Shown here: piece after piece, positions 44,820 through 56,100 of the stretch
How the letters are laid out: every line of letters starts with the position of its first letter
How positions within the stretch are numbered: position 1 is the first letter of the stretch
NCBI GenBank assembly: GCA_002261195.1
Contig: MVBO01000048.1
Coordinates: 1-64,000, forward strand
Direction of reading: 5' to 3'
Source of the DNA: Bifiguratus adelaidae
Taxonomy: Eukaryota > Mucoromycota > Endogonomycetes > Endogonales
DNA length: 64,000 nt
Translations under genes and position numbers: made by a program
The notes under the pieces: generated by a model
What the model saw: only the letters and a program-made list of their open reading frames with translations
Database searches by the model: none
What the model was told of the DNA's origin: nothing

Positions 44820-46919
44820 GCGCATTTTCCCTTGCGATTGCGCGGTCTATGAATTAGGCTGGGGCGGCAGAGCTTAGTCAAAAAGCCGGAATCTCAATGG
44901 AGGACGGCGAAAGAAACCGCAATTAACGATTTGTTCCAGTGATTTCAAGGTCCGCTAAGCCTTGTCTGAGAACACTAGAGACCATTTTTACTATAAGCAG
45001 AATACCTATCATTCCGGGCAAACTGATATTCGGCCAAGCACTGACCATAAACGCGGATGAAGCTCCATGCAAAAATTGGTACTACGACCCAAGCATTAAC
45101 CAGAACTTCATGTAGCAAGAGGTTGACGCCATCTTACAACCGTCAAAACCAAATGCTTGTGCAAGCTGCGTGTACTGTATACACTCATATCCCCAAAGCT
45201 CCGGAGATCGGTAGTTAAGCCAAGCCGAGGAAGATGGAACTCTGTGGAAGACATGCAATTATCTTGTTTTGGTCATCCCCTTTTGGTGTTACCGCAGAGC
45301 AGATTTCAACCAGCCACACAACCGCCTAGCTGGGTTGTGGCGTTTGTTCAACGATTTTCGATGCACATTTACCCCAAACGAACTGTAAATTCTGGTATAT
45401 CCATGTGATTTTGTTTAACGTCGCACAGACGCTCTCGTGCGTTTTCCACATTATTCAAGCCCTCGATGCACTCATCGGCAAATATCCAAGCTCATTGAGA
45501 CATTGCGGGGTTAATGTTCCGGATACTAATATATGGTATACGCGTCAGGGTACAGCCTCATCGTAATCTGTCTTGGCACTGTTCTCTTTCAGGTCAATCT
45601 CCGCCTCCAGACTTACGGAGGAGCTAATTATGACCTACTTTAATCGTCGGAGCTTAAATCGGTTTGTACCGGCTCAACTGTCTGAGCTTTAGGCGCAAAA
45701 GTTCGCCGAGATAGCGGGGAATGCTCAGGAGGGTCCTTTGAAGTATCGTTTGACTGTTGGGTTATCACGCTCTAGGACAGGGCATGGCATGACCGAACAG
45801 GTAGACATGTGATGAAATGATCCTTTTGACCCTATAGCCATTCACCCCAAACCGGGGTGCCCATGGCCTAGCGCAAAGACCCTATTCACCTAAACTCACG
45901 ATCATACACAAGCGCGGAATCAAATTAGTAATCGAAGCTTGAAACTCCGCATCAGAATTAAAATGGCACTGTAAAACGTTCTGTGATTGGCTTTGGTTCA
46001 CTCTAATGTAGGACAGGCAAAAGCGTGGCATCGCCCCTCCGGTCTGTGCCTTGGCTTGCGATATATTCAGCTGGTAAGTAACCAATGAACCGGGTCGGTG
46101 AGCCAAGTCGGAGTGAAGGAGGATTCGATGAGGGCCAGATGATCAAGGCAGCGGAGCGGAATATGAAACTTAGGATTATCATGACATAAAACATATCCAT
46201 TTCACGCGACGCTCCAACCCGAGCGGAAAGGTCGTGCGCATTTTGTACAAGCGGGGAAGGTCGTTGGGGACAATTTTGAAATTATAAGGTTTTGGACACC
46301 TATGTGACGCAAATTAGCCATGTGCTTGGGGCGTGACACTGCAACCCCGTGATACGATCTGTTTAAGGAATATCACAGGGGCGTCAGAATCGTAAAGACA
46401 ATTTGCCCACCTCCAAAACGGGTAAGCAGTCAGCCCAGCGCTAGCTGATCACCCTAATGACTTGCCACGAAGCCGTTCGTCAGCACAATCAAATTCCGGC
46501 AGTAGGTGCCGACAGAGTGCGGACACTCGTTGTCTATAAAAATTCCCAAGGTTAGTATCCTGCTTCCAAGAAGCCAAGATCCTTGGTTCGCTATGACGTT
46601 GGAGCGGATAACCAATTGTTAACTCCAAATGGCAATAACTTGTGCAATATTTCGCTATCGTGCATTAGTTTTAAACCTTGTCGCACGATCCTGGACATCT
46701 CATGCACCCAATACCCGCGCGCGCGCACAAGCACTCTGAAGCAGGTCGCCCCAGCCATGGCCCCGATATTTCCGCGAAACATCGAATGGGGTGAAACAAG
46801 CCCTAAAAAGGCTTGGAAATGAAAATATAAAAAAATCAGTCCCTAACCTGTCAATTACCCTTTTTCTGCCTTTTTTATGTGCGGTGCCACCATTGCCTAA
46901 ATAGTTCCCCTCGTCCGAC

Positions 46920-46926
46920 TATATAA
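46920..46926 (+). promoter_or_regulatory. TATA box TATATAA
   Basis: Situated 60 bp upstream of the C2H2 transcription factor start, preceded by a pyrimidine-rich stretch. Confidence 0.6.
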
Positions 46927-46979
46927 GTCACCGAGGGAGTTTTAGGCAACCGCTGATATTTCGTAGCATTGCGGAAATT

Positions 46980-47870
46980 ATGGATATACGTAATCTACTG
47001 AATGCTTCTGAGGCGAATGTTCCTATTCCTCGGCGTCGTGATGAGAGTCAAGATGTCCCGGCATTAAGTTCATCCTACGGATCAACTACGTCTGAATCTA
47101 CAATAGATGGTGATCGTCCACATGAATGTACCTGGGCTGACTGTGGAAAGACCTTTTCGCGTCGCTCGGATCTTGCTCGGCATCGCCGCATCCACACGGG
47201 CGAGCGGCCTTACCACTGCAACTGGAGCAATTGCGGCAAGCAATTCATTCAGAGATCGGCCTTGACGGTTCATTATCGAACTCATACGGGCGAAAGACCT
47301 CATACTTGCGAATTTGATGATTGTCGCAAGTCATTTAGTGATGTAAGTACTGGTGACTAGCTTGGCAGGATGCAAAAAGTCGAGCTCTCTGCTCCGATAC
47401 TAACTCGATGTTACTAGTCTTCGAGTTTGGCTCGTCATCGCCGTACGCACACTGGTAAACGGCCCTACCTGTGCCTTCACGCGACTTGTGGCAAGACTTT
47501 TACGCGTAGAACTACTTTGACGCGACATCAAAGGAGCCATGAGCCTCAATGGAAGATTTACCAAGTCAACGAGCAAAAAACACCTTCTCCATCCCCTGGT
47601 TACATGGCATCTCCCAGTCTCTCCTATGACTCTGGTTGCGAAACTCCAGCTGCAAATTACAGTCCAGTATCTACTCCCCAATCCTATCAACGCACTAGTC
47701 TCTCCCACCAACCGTCACCTCAAATCCACCCGGCAGAAGCATACCCTCAAAGCTACCGTCGCCTCAAATGCGAACCGCAGTCTCCCTCAATGGTCTGCCG
47801 GGACCCAATGCAGATTTACTATCCCAGCTCCTTCAGCGGGCAGCGACTCCCACAAATTGTGCGACCCTGA
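46980..47870 (+). CDS. C2H2 zinc finger transcription factor with four fingers
   Basis: Two exons, join(46980..47342, 47418..47870), 271 residues. After [20 protein letters not shown] and a Ser-rich leader, there are four C2H2 fingers: C-x4-C-x12-H-x3-H units beginning [57 protein letters not shown] (made across the splice) and [19 protein letters not shown], with TGERP/TGKRP linkers. The four-base spacing C-x4-C is that of GLI/Zic-type fingers. The tail is Ser/Pro/Gln/Tyr-rich ([20 protein letters not shown]) and probably activates or represses transcription. The gene is isolated inside a gene-poor region with its own TATA box, suggesting regulated expression. Target genes cannot be predicted. 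Confidence 0.88.
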
Positions 47871-49695
47871 TCGCTCTATTTCTTCCTAGTCATGGCGGAG
47901 GCTGGGCTTTGCGCCATGACCAGATACCACCAACTTCGGGCGCTCTGTAAAGATTCTGTAACACTATCCGGCTTGATATTATCGCGAAAAGTATGTCATT
48001 TACCTAGACTCAAATTATAGTTCTCAGGGCGTTAGGCGATCATTTGGTTAGGATTACCTGTATCGATTAAGCTTGACGTACCTTAATACGACAATCTTGT
48101 TCTTGGAATTTCACATTGACGTTACATTACTTCTGCAGAGCAATGACCAGTTGACATTTTGGGTAGCACGAATCTAATCTAGGTTTAACGCCCTGTGCTC
48201 TATTCACCAATGGCTTCAACCGTGGTGAGTGCGGATGGAGATGCGGTTCTCCCAATAAGGTAAACGTAGTTTGCCGATACATGTCTTAGACCAACTCTAC
48301 GTCTATACTAATCCACTTTGATTGAAATTAGGCGAGATCACGCACAAGTACTTGTCACGTTATGCACGAGCGACATGTCAAATTTGGTGCCTCTGTAATT
48401 TTCAAGCTTCCCGTCTGTCATGCGCCTTGCAACTTGGCGTTTTGCACCCGGTTTAGCGCGTAATTCGCGCCAAAACCATGTTGCAGGATCCACATAACCT
48501 GACCATTTACGGTGACAGAATCGCGCTGTCGATGCTCGGTTCCTACCGAGCGTGGTGAAGCCAGATTTTTGGGTTATGAATGACCACTTGAACATGTCGC
48601 ACGGTCTTAACTAAACACCTATTTTGGTAAGATCAGCACCTCCGGCTTGGCAACCCCCGTACTGCAGCTTTGCCAATCCAACGGGATCTGATGGACAAAA
48701 TCTTGGATTGGCAAGTCATCAGACGAACCCACAAGTTCCGATACAGACGGAAAAGGGTTGAACGGAACACAAAGAACGTGTAATGTATGACATGTGAAAA
48801 GCACAAGTAAATCTGAAAGATGGCTGGACTAGAAGCTTACCAGATGTTTATGGAATAAGTTTCCATTGACATCACTCATGATACCCATGCTCTTCCTTCT
48901 TCCATCATGTCACACCCTATCGTCGTTCTGGAGCCCTCGGCTCGGTTCAAGACGGCAAAATTAGCGCACTTGCTTGGGCTTCATCCTAAATTATTCAATT
49001 GTCCGAAAGTGGAGAGGTAGAGGTCATAGGATGCAGTAAGGGGGTGAAGGCGGGAAACGACGGAGCGTTTCTGGTCCTTGATATTGGTAGAAAGTTGGGG
49101 ATAGCCTTGTTATTGGTTCACAGTCATTGTACAGCATGTACAATGTGGGGGCATGGCGCCGTCGTGGCGTTTGCTTCAGGGAACCGAAAGCCCAGGTGCA
49201 TGACAACCATACTGTCTCCAGAGTTTGACGGCCAATCCTCGACGATATGCGTGCGGTAACGTGCCTTCCATGTTCTACTCGCGGAAGATCCGAGGTCTCA
49301 CGAGGCTTTGTAGCGGCGTTTGGGGTGGATAGTACGGGGCAATGATCGGTTTTCACATTAAGCAAGGCTGATCCTACAGCATGACTTTTACACGCGCATT
49401 CATATTTTGCTATAATGCCAAAAAGTCAATGCCCCTTGTACGGCACGGCCGGCTGAGAAAACTGTAGGAGTATAGGGAAAATGGAAGTTCTACTACCCTT
49501 ACGTCGGTTACATGAAGGCAACTGAGATTTTGCGATTGACCACGGTTTCACCCAATATATCGACAAGAACCATATTAAGTGTCATGTGGCGTCGAGGATT
49601 ACCCGGCAACGAGAGGCAGATATCCAGGACCTGTACAAATTGCTTTTTTCTATATGGCTCTATATACAATGAAAATATTGAGACATGAATAAGTG
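47871..49695. other. Gene-poor region of about 1.8 kb
   Basis: Open frames (for example 48338-48595 on the minus strand and 48999-49259 on the plus strand) lack introns with consensus, ATG starts at sensible sites or known domains. A short ATG frame at 48908 (SHPIVVLEPSARFKTAKLAH) is interrupted by a stop after 37 codons. No repeats or RNA genes are recognised. Confidence 0.5.
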
Positions 49696-51672
49696 CTAAT
49701 CCTTGAGATCGGTGCTTGAATTTGACTCGCAAAGATCTCCTTCCATGGAATGGAAAATTGTTCGAAGTCTTGCAACCACTTCCTTCATATTAGGCCTACT
49801 CGTAGGATTGTGATCCCACATTTCTTCCACGAGCGCGATGAGTTCATGCGGAAATTCTCGCTTGAAGCCAGTCAAGGGTGGCCGTTGCTTCTTTTTGCCC
49901 ACTGAAAGCCGGTCAATACGACTCCAGTGTTCCATGCTTCCTTGTCACCTACCATTCTCATAAATCTCAAAATCATTCATATCTTCAAACGGATACTTCT
50001 TTTCAGGCCACCTCCATGTGAGAATCTCCCAAAAGATCAACGCGCAGCTGTAAACATCCACCTTTTCGTTATAAACAGGCTTGGGCGACCTGCATAACGT
50101 ATAAATAAGTTTAGTGAAAGAGATGCGAAGCCCGTACTCACCAAAACTCGGGTGCTTGCCAATTGCTTGTCCCGACCAGGGAATGCATTACACTGGCCGT
50201 AGACCTTTTGATCCTGGCCAATCCAAAGTCGTTGATTTTGGCCCTCACATTGCCATCAACTCTAGATCAAAATGGCATCGTCAGTAGAGCACGTAGGTGA
50301 CAGACGGAAAACCTACAAAACGTTGATGCTTTTGAGATCACGGTGAATTATGATAGGTTTGCGGGTATGTAGATAATGGACACCCTTGGCAATGTCCAGC
50401 ATCAATCGGACACAAACTTTTGGATCCGGGGCTTCAGTGGCACGGATATAGTCGAACAAATCACCGTGGATGCAAAGCTCCGTAATTATGGCAATAGGTT
50501 GAATTCCTCGTGTAGCTGGATCAGCATTGATGCTGACTCCTATAAATTTGACGATATTTGGATGTGAAAGTTGATGCAAAACTATTCAGGGTATCAGTAC
50601 TGTCTCGCCAGTCCATTGATATATGCATTGTCACTGACCTTCAAGTTCCTTAATGTCAAAGTCAGAAAGCTGATTTACTCGAACTTCACCAATGGCGACA
50701 GGCTCTCCATTGTAGGTCCCGGTATAGACATCTTTGAAGCCTCCGCTTCCGATCTTTTGGCCTTTCACAAGTTGGTCATATGGAATATTGAATTCCAGGT
50801 ATCCTTTGAGTTCCGGTACCGCTTCATGGACTGGTTCAGAGAACAAAGCTGGTGGTTTTGGAGGAGATGGAAAAGGAGCGTGATGAGCGTTCTCCTTCTG
50901 CTTGGTGACGGTGGTTCGGCGGCGTCTGCGTCCTTTCCGAGCAACAGTTGGCCTGGCGTTGATAGAAGGAGGCGTAAGAGGAGGGGATGGGGCGGCAACC
51001 TGTTGCGCTCTCAAACGATTCCACTCGTCGGAACTCTGCCTGCGGTTTTGCCGACGCTTTTCTTTTGGCTGAATCTTTGAGACGGACTGTTAGAATGTAA
51101 GGATTCAAGCAACAATTTCAACCATACCATTTTCAAAAGCTCACTGATAAGCTTTCCCTTTGTTTTACCGCCGGTATCTATATCGTAACGTTCACATATC
51201 GCGATCAGATCAGCCTTGGTTACTTTGGCGAGCGACTCTTCGTCTTGTTCCCCGAGTTCGGCTGTAAAACGCAATTCATGAGCTCAATGCAATCGTTGAA
51301 AGCCAAACTACCATTTGTCGACTCTACGCCAGGACTGCTGTCTGCAACCTCAGCTTCAGGGTTGAGGCAGTAAAGCGATTCCGGCGAAGTCGTATCGCTG
51401 GCAACACTGCTGGCGGTGCCATAGTGATCAGATTCATTATCTTGGTACAAAAGCGAACTTGAAGCAATTGGAACTTCCTTTTCCGAGGCTGAGACTGAGT
51501 TTCTTGCTTGAACATTCCGCTTTGCCCTCCTTCGAAGGTGGTATGGTCGACGCCGCTTCCGTGCCGTTTCACCAATAGCTAAACCTTCAATGTCCAGATT
51601 GATAGAGTCGCTCCGCTCAAGTCTTCGCCTGCGAGGCTTGGCTGTTACGACCATGCTCCGTGTTTTGACCAT
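49696..51672 (-). CDS. SAP-domain protein kinase of the TKL group with unusual catalytic lysine position
   Basis: Seven exons, complement(49696..49901, 49953..50089, 50142..50261, 50317..50581, 50639..51068, 51128..51261, 51312..51672), 550 residues. The basic Ser-rich N-terminus precedes a SAP-like helix-turn-helix (VTKADLIAICERYDIDTGGK), then a Pro-rich linker. The kinase domain begins near residue 260: GSGGFKDVYTGTYNGEPVAI, with HPNIVKFIGVS, HRDLKSINVL (catalytic Asp), DFGLARIKRS, GTSNWQAPEFW (APE) and DVYSCALIFWEILTWR. The wording places it in the tyrosine-kinase-like group. The beta-3 'VAIK' lysine is Gly (VAIGE, Gly292), while the glycine-loop strand carries Lys277 (GFKDVY), as in WNK kinases. 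The SAP domain suggests nuclear DNA binding or chromatin targeting. Probably active, but this needs testing. Confidence 0.82.
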
Positions 51673-51741
51673 CGCCGCCCATTGGTCGTTCCACTTCCCC
51701 CGCAAACGCGTTTCGACTTAAAAGTAATGGTTAACGTATAT

Positions 51742-51760
51742 CACGTGATAATGACGTCAT
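51742..51760. promoter_or_regulatory. Paired E-box (TCACGTGA) and CRE (TGACGTCA) in divergent promoter
   Basis: Two perfect palindromes, TCACGTGA at 51742-51749 and TGACGTCA at 51753-51760, separated by three bases, lie between the TKL kinase start (51672) and the BAR-protein start (51819). They suit bHLH (Cbf1/Pho4 type) and bZIP factors. Confidence 0.6.
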
Positions 51761-51818
51761 CAAAGTTAGCCCAAGGACTGTTTTTTTGAAGCGTGTGTCG
51801 TTCTTCACACTTGCAAGG

Positions 51819-53022
51819 ATGAGCCAAGCCGACGATTTACCTTCGCTTCCTGGTTTAACGCCCGCCTCCCAGACGCCTCATACCCCTGTCCAGCCTGCCA
51901 ATAGCAATTTTGATGCTACCACAGTCTTGCACTCGACCATGGATACTTTCTCAAACATTGGCTCGAGACTAAACCCGTTTGCTCAGCGACTTGGAAAGGG
52001 CTTCGGTCAAGTGAGACAGGTATGATTACTCATTTGCTGTAGTTATGTCCATCAATGTTGACGCTCTCCACCCATAGTATGCCCAAGAAAGACTTGGCAC
52101 TGCTGAAGACGTGACCGAACTTCCCCAAGAGTACAAGGACCTTGAGAAGGTAAGGGTGTGGTTCTCGTAACTGCGTTGAATGCATTTGCCATTGTTAAAG
52201 GAATTCTCGATCTTGTTGTTTAGCGTGTAGACGCTCTGCGTAACGTACACCAAAATCTTATCCGCATCACCCGCGTTCATGCTACGCAAACTTATGACTA
52301 CCCAACACAAATTCAGGAATCACTCGCAGACCTATCACGATCCGTCAATGATCGTATACAGTCTTTGACTCTATCTCCCGCCGAAAAGGAAGCGGCAGAA
52401 GCCCAAAATGCCGCCAAGCAAGAGGCTCCGCAACCAAAGACACTATCTCACGCACTCTCACGCGCTTGTGCCCAGGGAGCGGAGCAGATTGGAGTAGATG
52501 AGCCCTTCGGCGCGGCGCTATCAAAGTACGCCACTGTTCAAGAACGCGTTGGCAACGCTCGCATCGCTATGGACAATGAAATCAATACCAAGTTTGTTCA
52601 ACCTTTCAATACCACCTTGAGGACAAGTATTGAAAATGCCATGAAAGCGAGACGCAACGTTCAAGCCGCCCGATTGACCCTTGATGCCTCGAAGGGACGG
52701 TACCGCGCTGCAAAGCCTGAACGCTCCGATGCCGCTCGCCTTGAAGTTGAGCAAGCGGAAGATCAATTCGTCGCTGCCGTGGAGGAAGCAACAACATTGA
52801 TGAAGAGTGTTTTGGATACTGTGAGTGCTGATATTAACTTAAGCGCTTTCGCTTGCTAACCTGCCTTCGTAGCCCGAGCCTTTGCGTAACTTGGCCGATC
52901 TTGTTGCTGCACAAGTAACTTATTTCAAGGAAGCGCACGAGATACTCGCTGAACTCGCTCCTGAGATTGATGAGATGCAAGTCACTCAAGAGGCATTATA
53001 CCGAAATAGCCGCAACGAATAG
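51819..53022 (+). CDS. BAR-domain protein of the Gvp36 type
   Basis: Four exons, join(51819..52019, 52078..52149, 52224..52820, 52873..53022), 339 residues, with all introns in phase 0. After a Ser/Pro-rich leader, the membrane-binding amphipathic part NIGSRLNPFAQRLGKGFGQV leads into the BAR coiled coil. Family segments are YAQERLGTAEDVTELPQEYK, QTYDYPTQIQESLADLSRSV, LSHALSRACAQGAEQIG and a long helix LEVEQAEDQFVAAVEEATTL. The C-terminus is helical (YFKEAHEILAELAPEIDEMQ). Gvp36-like proteins sense membrane curvature in Golgi and endosomal traffic and actin organisation in yeast. The start ATG 51819 follows a 20-bp Pyr-rich leader; the upstream frame to 51786 has no ATG. Confidence 0.82.
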
Positions 53023-53156
53023 GAAATCAAGCATGCTTCTTTTGGCTAAACATGTAATGTGAAGAAGGTTTGGAATGTAATCGGTGAATTTATCAGCCAT
53101 TTGCTATATCACAATATGCTCGTGTGCATCAATTACAGAATTTCATGACAAATATT

Positions 53157-56100
53157 CTAAAGTTTGCCCGGCGTTGCTTGCTGGAGAACCGCGCTCACTC
53201 TTTTGAGTAACCGCTTCTCTTTGCTTTCCTTGACCTCCTTATTGTCCCTTGTTTCGCCAGTTTCAGCGGCGGTGAAGCTGTCATGCATCGAAGATCGGGA
53301 GATACTCTTGCTCAACGGGCCACCCACAGCAGCTGTTCTCTCCATGTCCACTGAAGTTCGAATGCTCGGCGAAGGACTGCCAGATTGTAGAATTGCGGAC
53401 ATATCCTGGTTAGTCTCGTTGAGAAGAGCAACATTTTTGTAGGCAAATGAATCAAATACGCCCTCTCCCTCGGATGAGTGTTGACTAGATGTATCCGACT
53501 TGCCATTCGAGCTTTCCCCCTCAGCTGCTTGGGCGTCTGTTGATACTGGTGTGTCGTAAGCTTGAGCCATTGGGCTGCTGTCCTGGGGTGAATTGACATT
53601 GACATTCATGATGCGAGAGTTGCGAGTGCTGCTGTTGTTCGACTTCGTGGCCAGTCTGGGCGTCAACATGACAGACTCATCGTAAGGTTCAATTTCTGGA
53701 GTACTGGCATGCTCAGTGTCTGGCGTATCTTTGCCGGAGAGAGCGTCCTCTCGTAGTGAAGGGCTTGCATGATCCTCAAGTGCCTTCTCGGTGTCTATGC
53801 CCAATGCTCCGGGGATTCCGCTAGCGGTCAACGGCGTGAGGGAGCCGCTGGCCATCTGCTCCAAATTGCCATGGGACAAGCGACGAATATCTGGTCTGGT
53901 ATTTCGGGCCTCAAAGTAACTAGTGTCAGTCTTGTCTAATGGGTCGGGTATGAAGGGTGCTTTCTGTTGCAGAATCGAGCTCCAGTCAACTCCGTTGAAG
54001 AATGGGTGAGCTTTTACATCTGCAAGAACAACATCGTTAGCACATGACATATCGCTTGGGATGCCTAACACAAACCTTTGGCATGGTAGCGATGTTTGAC
54101 GTCCGGATTGAGCAGCTTCTTAATCAAGTCGATAGCTTCATCCGACATTTGCATATCCTCAGGATTAGGCCATTGAACGTCTACAAGGGTGGATCGAAAG
54201 CATTCAATATTTGATCTAAGGTCATTCTTGATTTTCCTACCATGCTTTAAGATGTTCCTGAAAATCTCTTCTGGTTGGCTACCCATAAAAGGTGGGTAGC
54301 CAGTCAAGAACTCAAAGAGACAGACTCCAACGGCCCACCAGTCTACTGACGTATCGTGTCCTTTGCCAAGGAGCAGTTCTGGAGCCAGATAATCGGGTGT
54401 TCCAAGGAGAGATCGGTTGCTATCACGACGGCGAATGGACTCGGCCTTCTTGGGAGAGGATGGCGCGACCTTGAGCGCTTGGTCTGTGTCAATTGCCGGC
54501 ACAGCATCCGTTGCACCATCCTCGGTTGTCTCGCTTCCTTCCGGATTTGGTGGATGTTCGATAGTATGTGAGTGTGACTCATTGCGCTAGTACATGCATG
54601 TAAGTTCAAGTAGTGGCAATAGGTTATCATAAAAGCTTACTTGATCATGACCTGGGATCGAGATCCTTGAAAGTCCAAAGTCTGTCAACTTGATGTGACC
54701 ATCGGCACCTATGAGCACATTGTCTGGCTTCAAATCTCTGTGGGTAATGCCATTGGCGTGCAGGTATTCCAGTGCGAGCACTATTTCGGCAATGTACATT
54801 CTTGCCATATCCTCGGGGAATTGACCGTATATCTGAAGCAACGTGGATAAGTCGCCGCCAATAAGATATTCCATGACCTGAAAGAAGGCGCCGTAATGAG
54901 TCCATCATGTTCAACCATTCACTCCCGCTTGTAGCTTACCAGATACAGGTAGTCCGGACTTGAAAAAGCGAAATATAACTTAACGACGAAAGGTGTCTTG
55001 CTTAGACTTAAGACTCGCTTCTCAGCCAAAACATGAGTCACCATATTCTTGCGAATCATGTCCTCTTTTTTCAGGATTTTGATGGCATAGAAGTCACCTG
55101 TTTTCTTCTTCTTTGCCAAGTAGACCTTGCCAAAGGAGCCGCGACTGATCGGCTTTATAATCTCAAAGTCACGGATACTGGGCATCCGATGCTTGCGTTT
55201 TCCTTCATGTGACTATAACGAATTGGTAAGTCTCGTTGCTAGCTGAGCGTTGAAACGTACCTCTGAGCGCAAAGTTGAACTTGACTGCGATCCGGATGCC
55301 ACGGATGTTGTGGATGCAACGGAAGCGGTTCTGGCAGGCTTTCTACGCTTAGCAGCTTTGGCAGCTCTGGCCACCCTGGTGGCTTTTAGCATTGCGGCGA
55401 ATAGCGAAATGAACCCTCGATGACGCTCCCCAACACCGAGGGATGAAGTAGCCTGGCGGATAACTGCTGGACCCATGGCCGAGGTTCGCGTTGAGACCAA
55501 GGCTTGATTACCGCTCTTGATACCTTTCCCGTCTTAAAATATGTTAACATCTGCGAACATAGATGCCGTCAGACTTACCATTCGCGGACTGACTCGACAA
55601 TGTAGAAGTTGAACTGTCTGATCTTCGACGAGGTGGCATGGATTCCGCGATATAATCCTTTCTACTTGCTGAACTTGACGTCCTTCGACGAATAGTTGCG
55701 TTGTCACCCACAGAAAGTGATGTTTGTGACTTCGCGTCTGTTGTGCTCTGGAGGTAGCTCTTGGTCACATCGATTTTTTCATCCATGACATGCAGTATAC
55801 GTTTCGCTATCGCAAGCAAATCTTCATCAACTGTTGATCCCTCGCGGTGACCGGCGATTGACATCGTCTTGTCCACCTTGTGACGACAGCTTTCAGAAAT
55901 CCGAAGAATTTCCTGAGGAGTCTCCTTTTGGCCGATATTAGCTATGCGATTAGTGTATTTTTCGAGGTGCTCGGCATCCTTAACATTGTAATAGTCGTAA
56001 TATGGCGTGTTCCGTTCTACAATCTCTGCTTTTCGCTGCTCAATTGCCGCAACCAACTTCCTCAGTCTGCCATCGCAACTTCGCTTTTTGAGCTCGTACT

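Larger units (their letters stand above)
44809..46979. other. Gene-poor region of about 2.2 kb
   Basis: Only short chance open frames on both strands; none starts with ATG and shows composition or motifs of a known family. I see no terminal repeats, transposase or reverse transcriptase motif. A TATA box near the right end serves the zinc-finger gene. Confidence 0.5.

Noticed and set aside
44809-46979. Possible transposon or retroelement next to tRNA-Asp
   Set aside because: I found no terminal repeats, target-site duplication, integrase, transposase or reverse transcriptase motif.
48338-48595. Minus-strand frame in the gene-poor island that looks partly ordered
   Set aside because: No recognisable domain, no partner exons with consensus splice sites and no ATG context; possibly a relic but unsupported.
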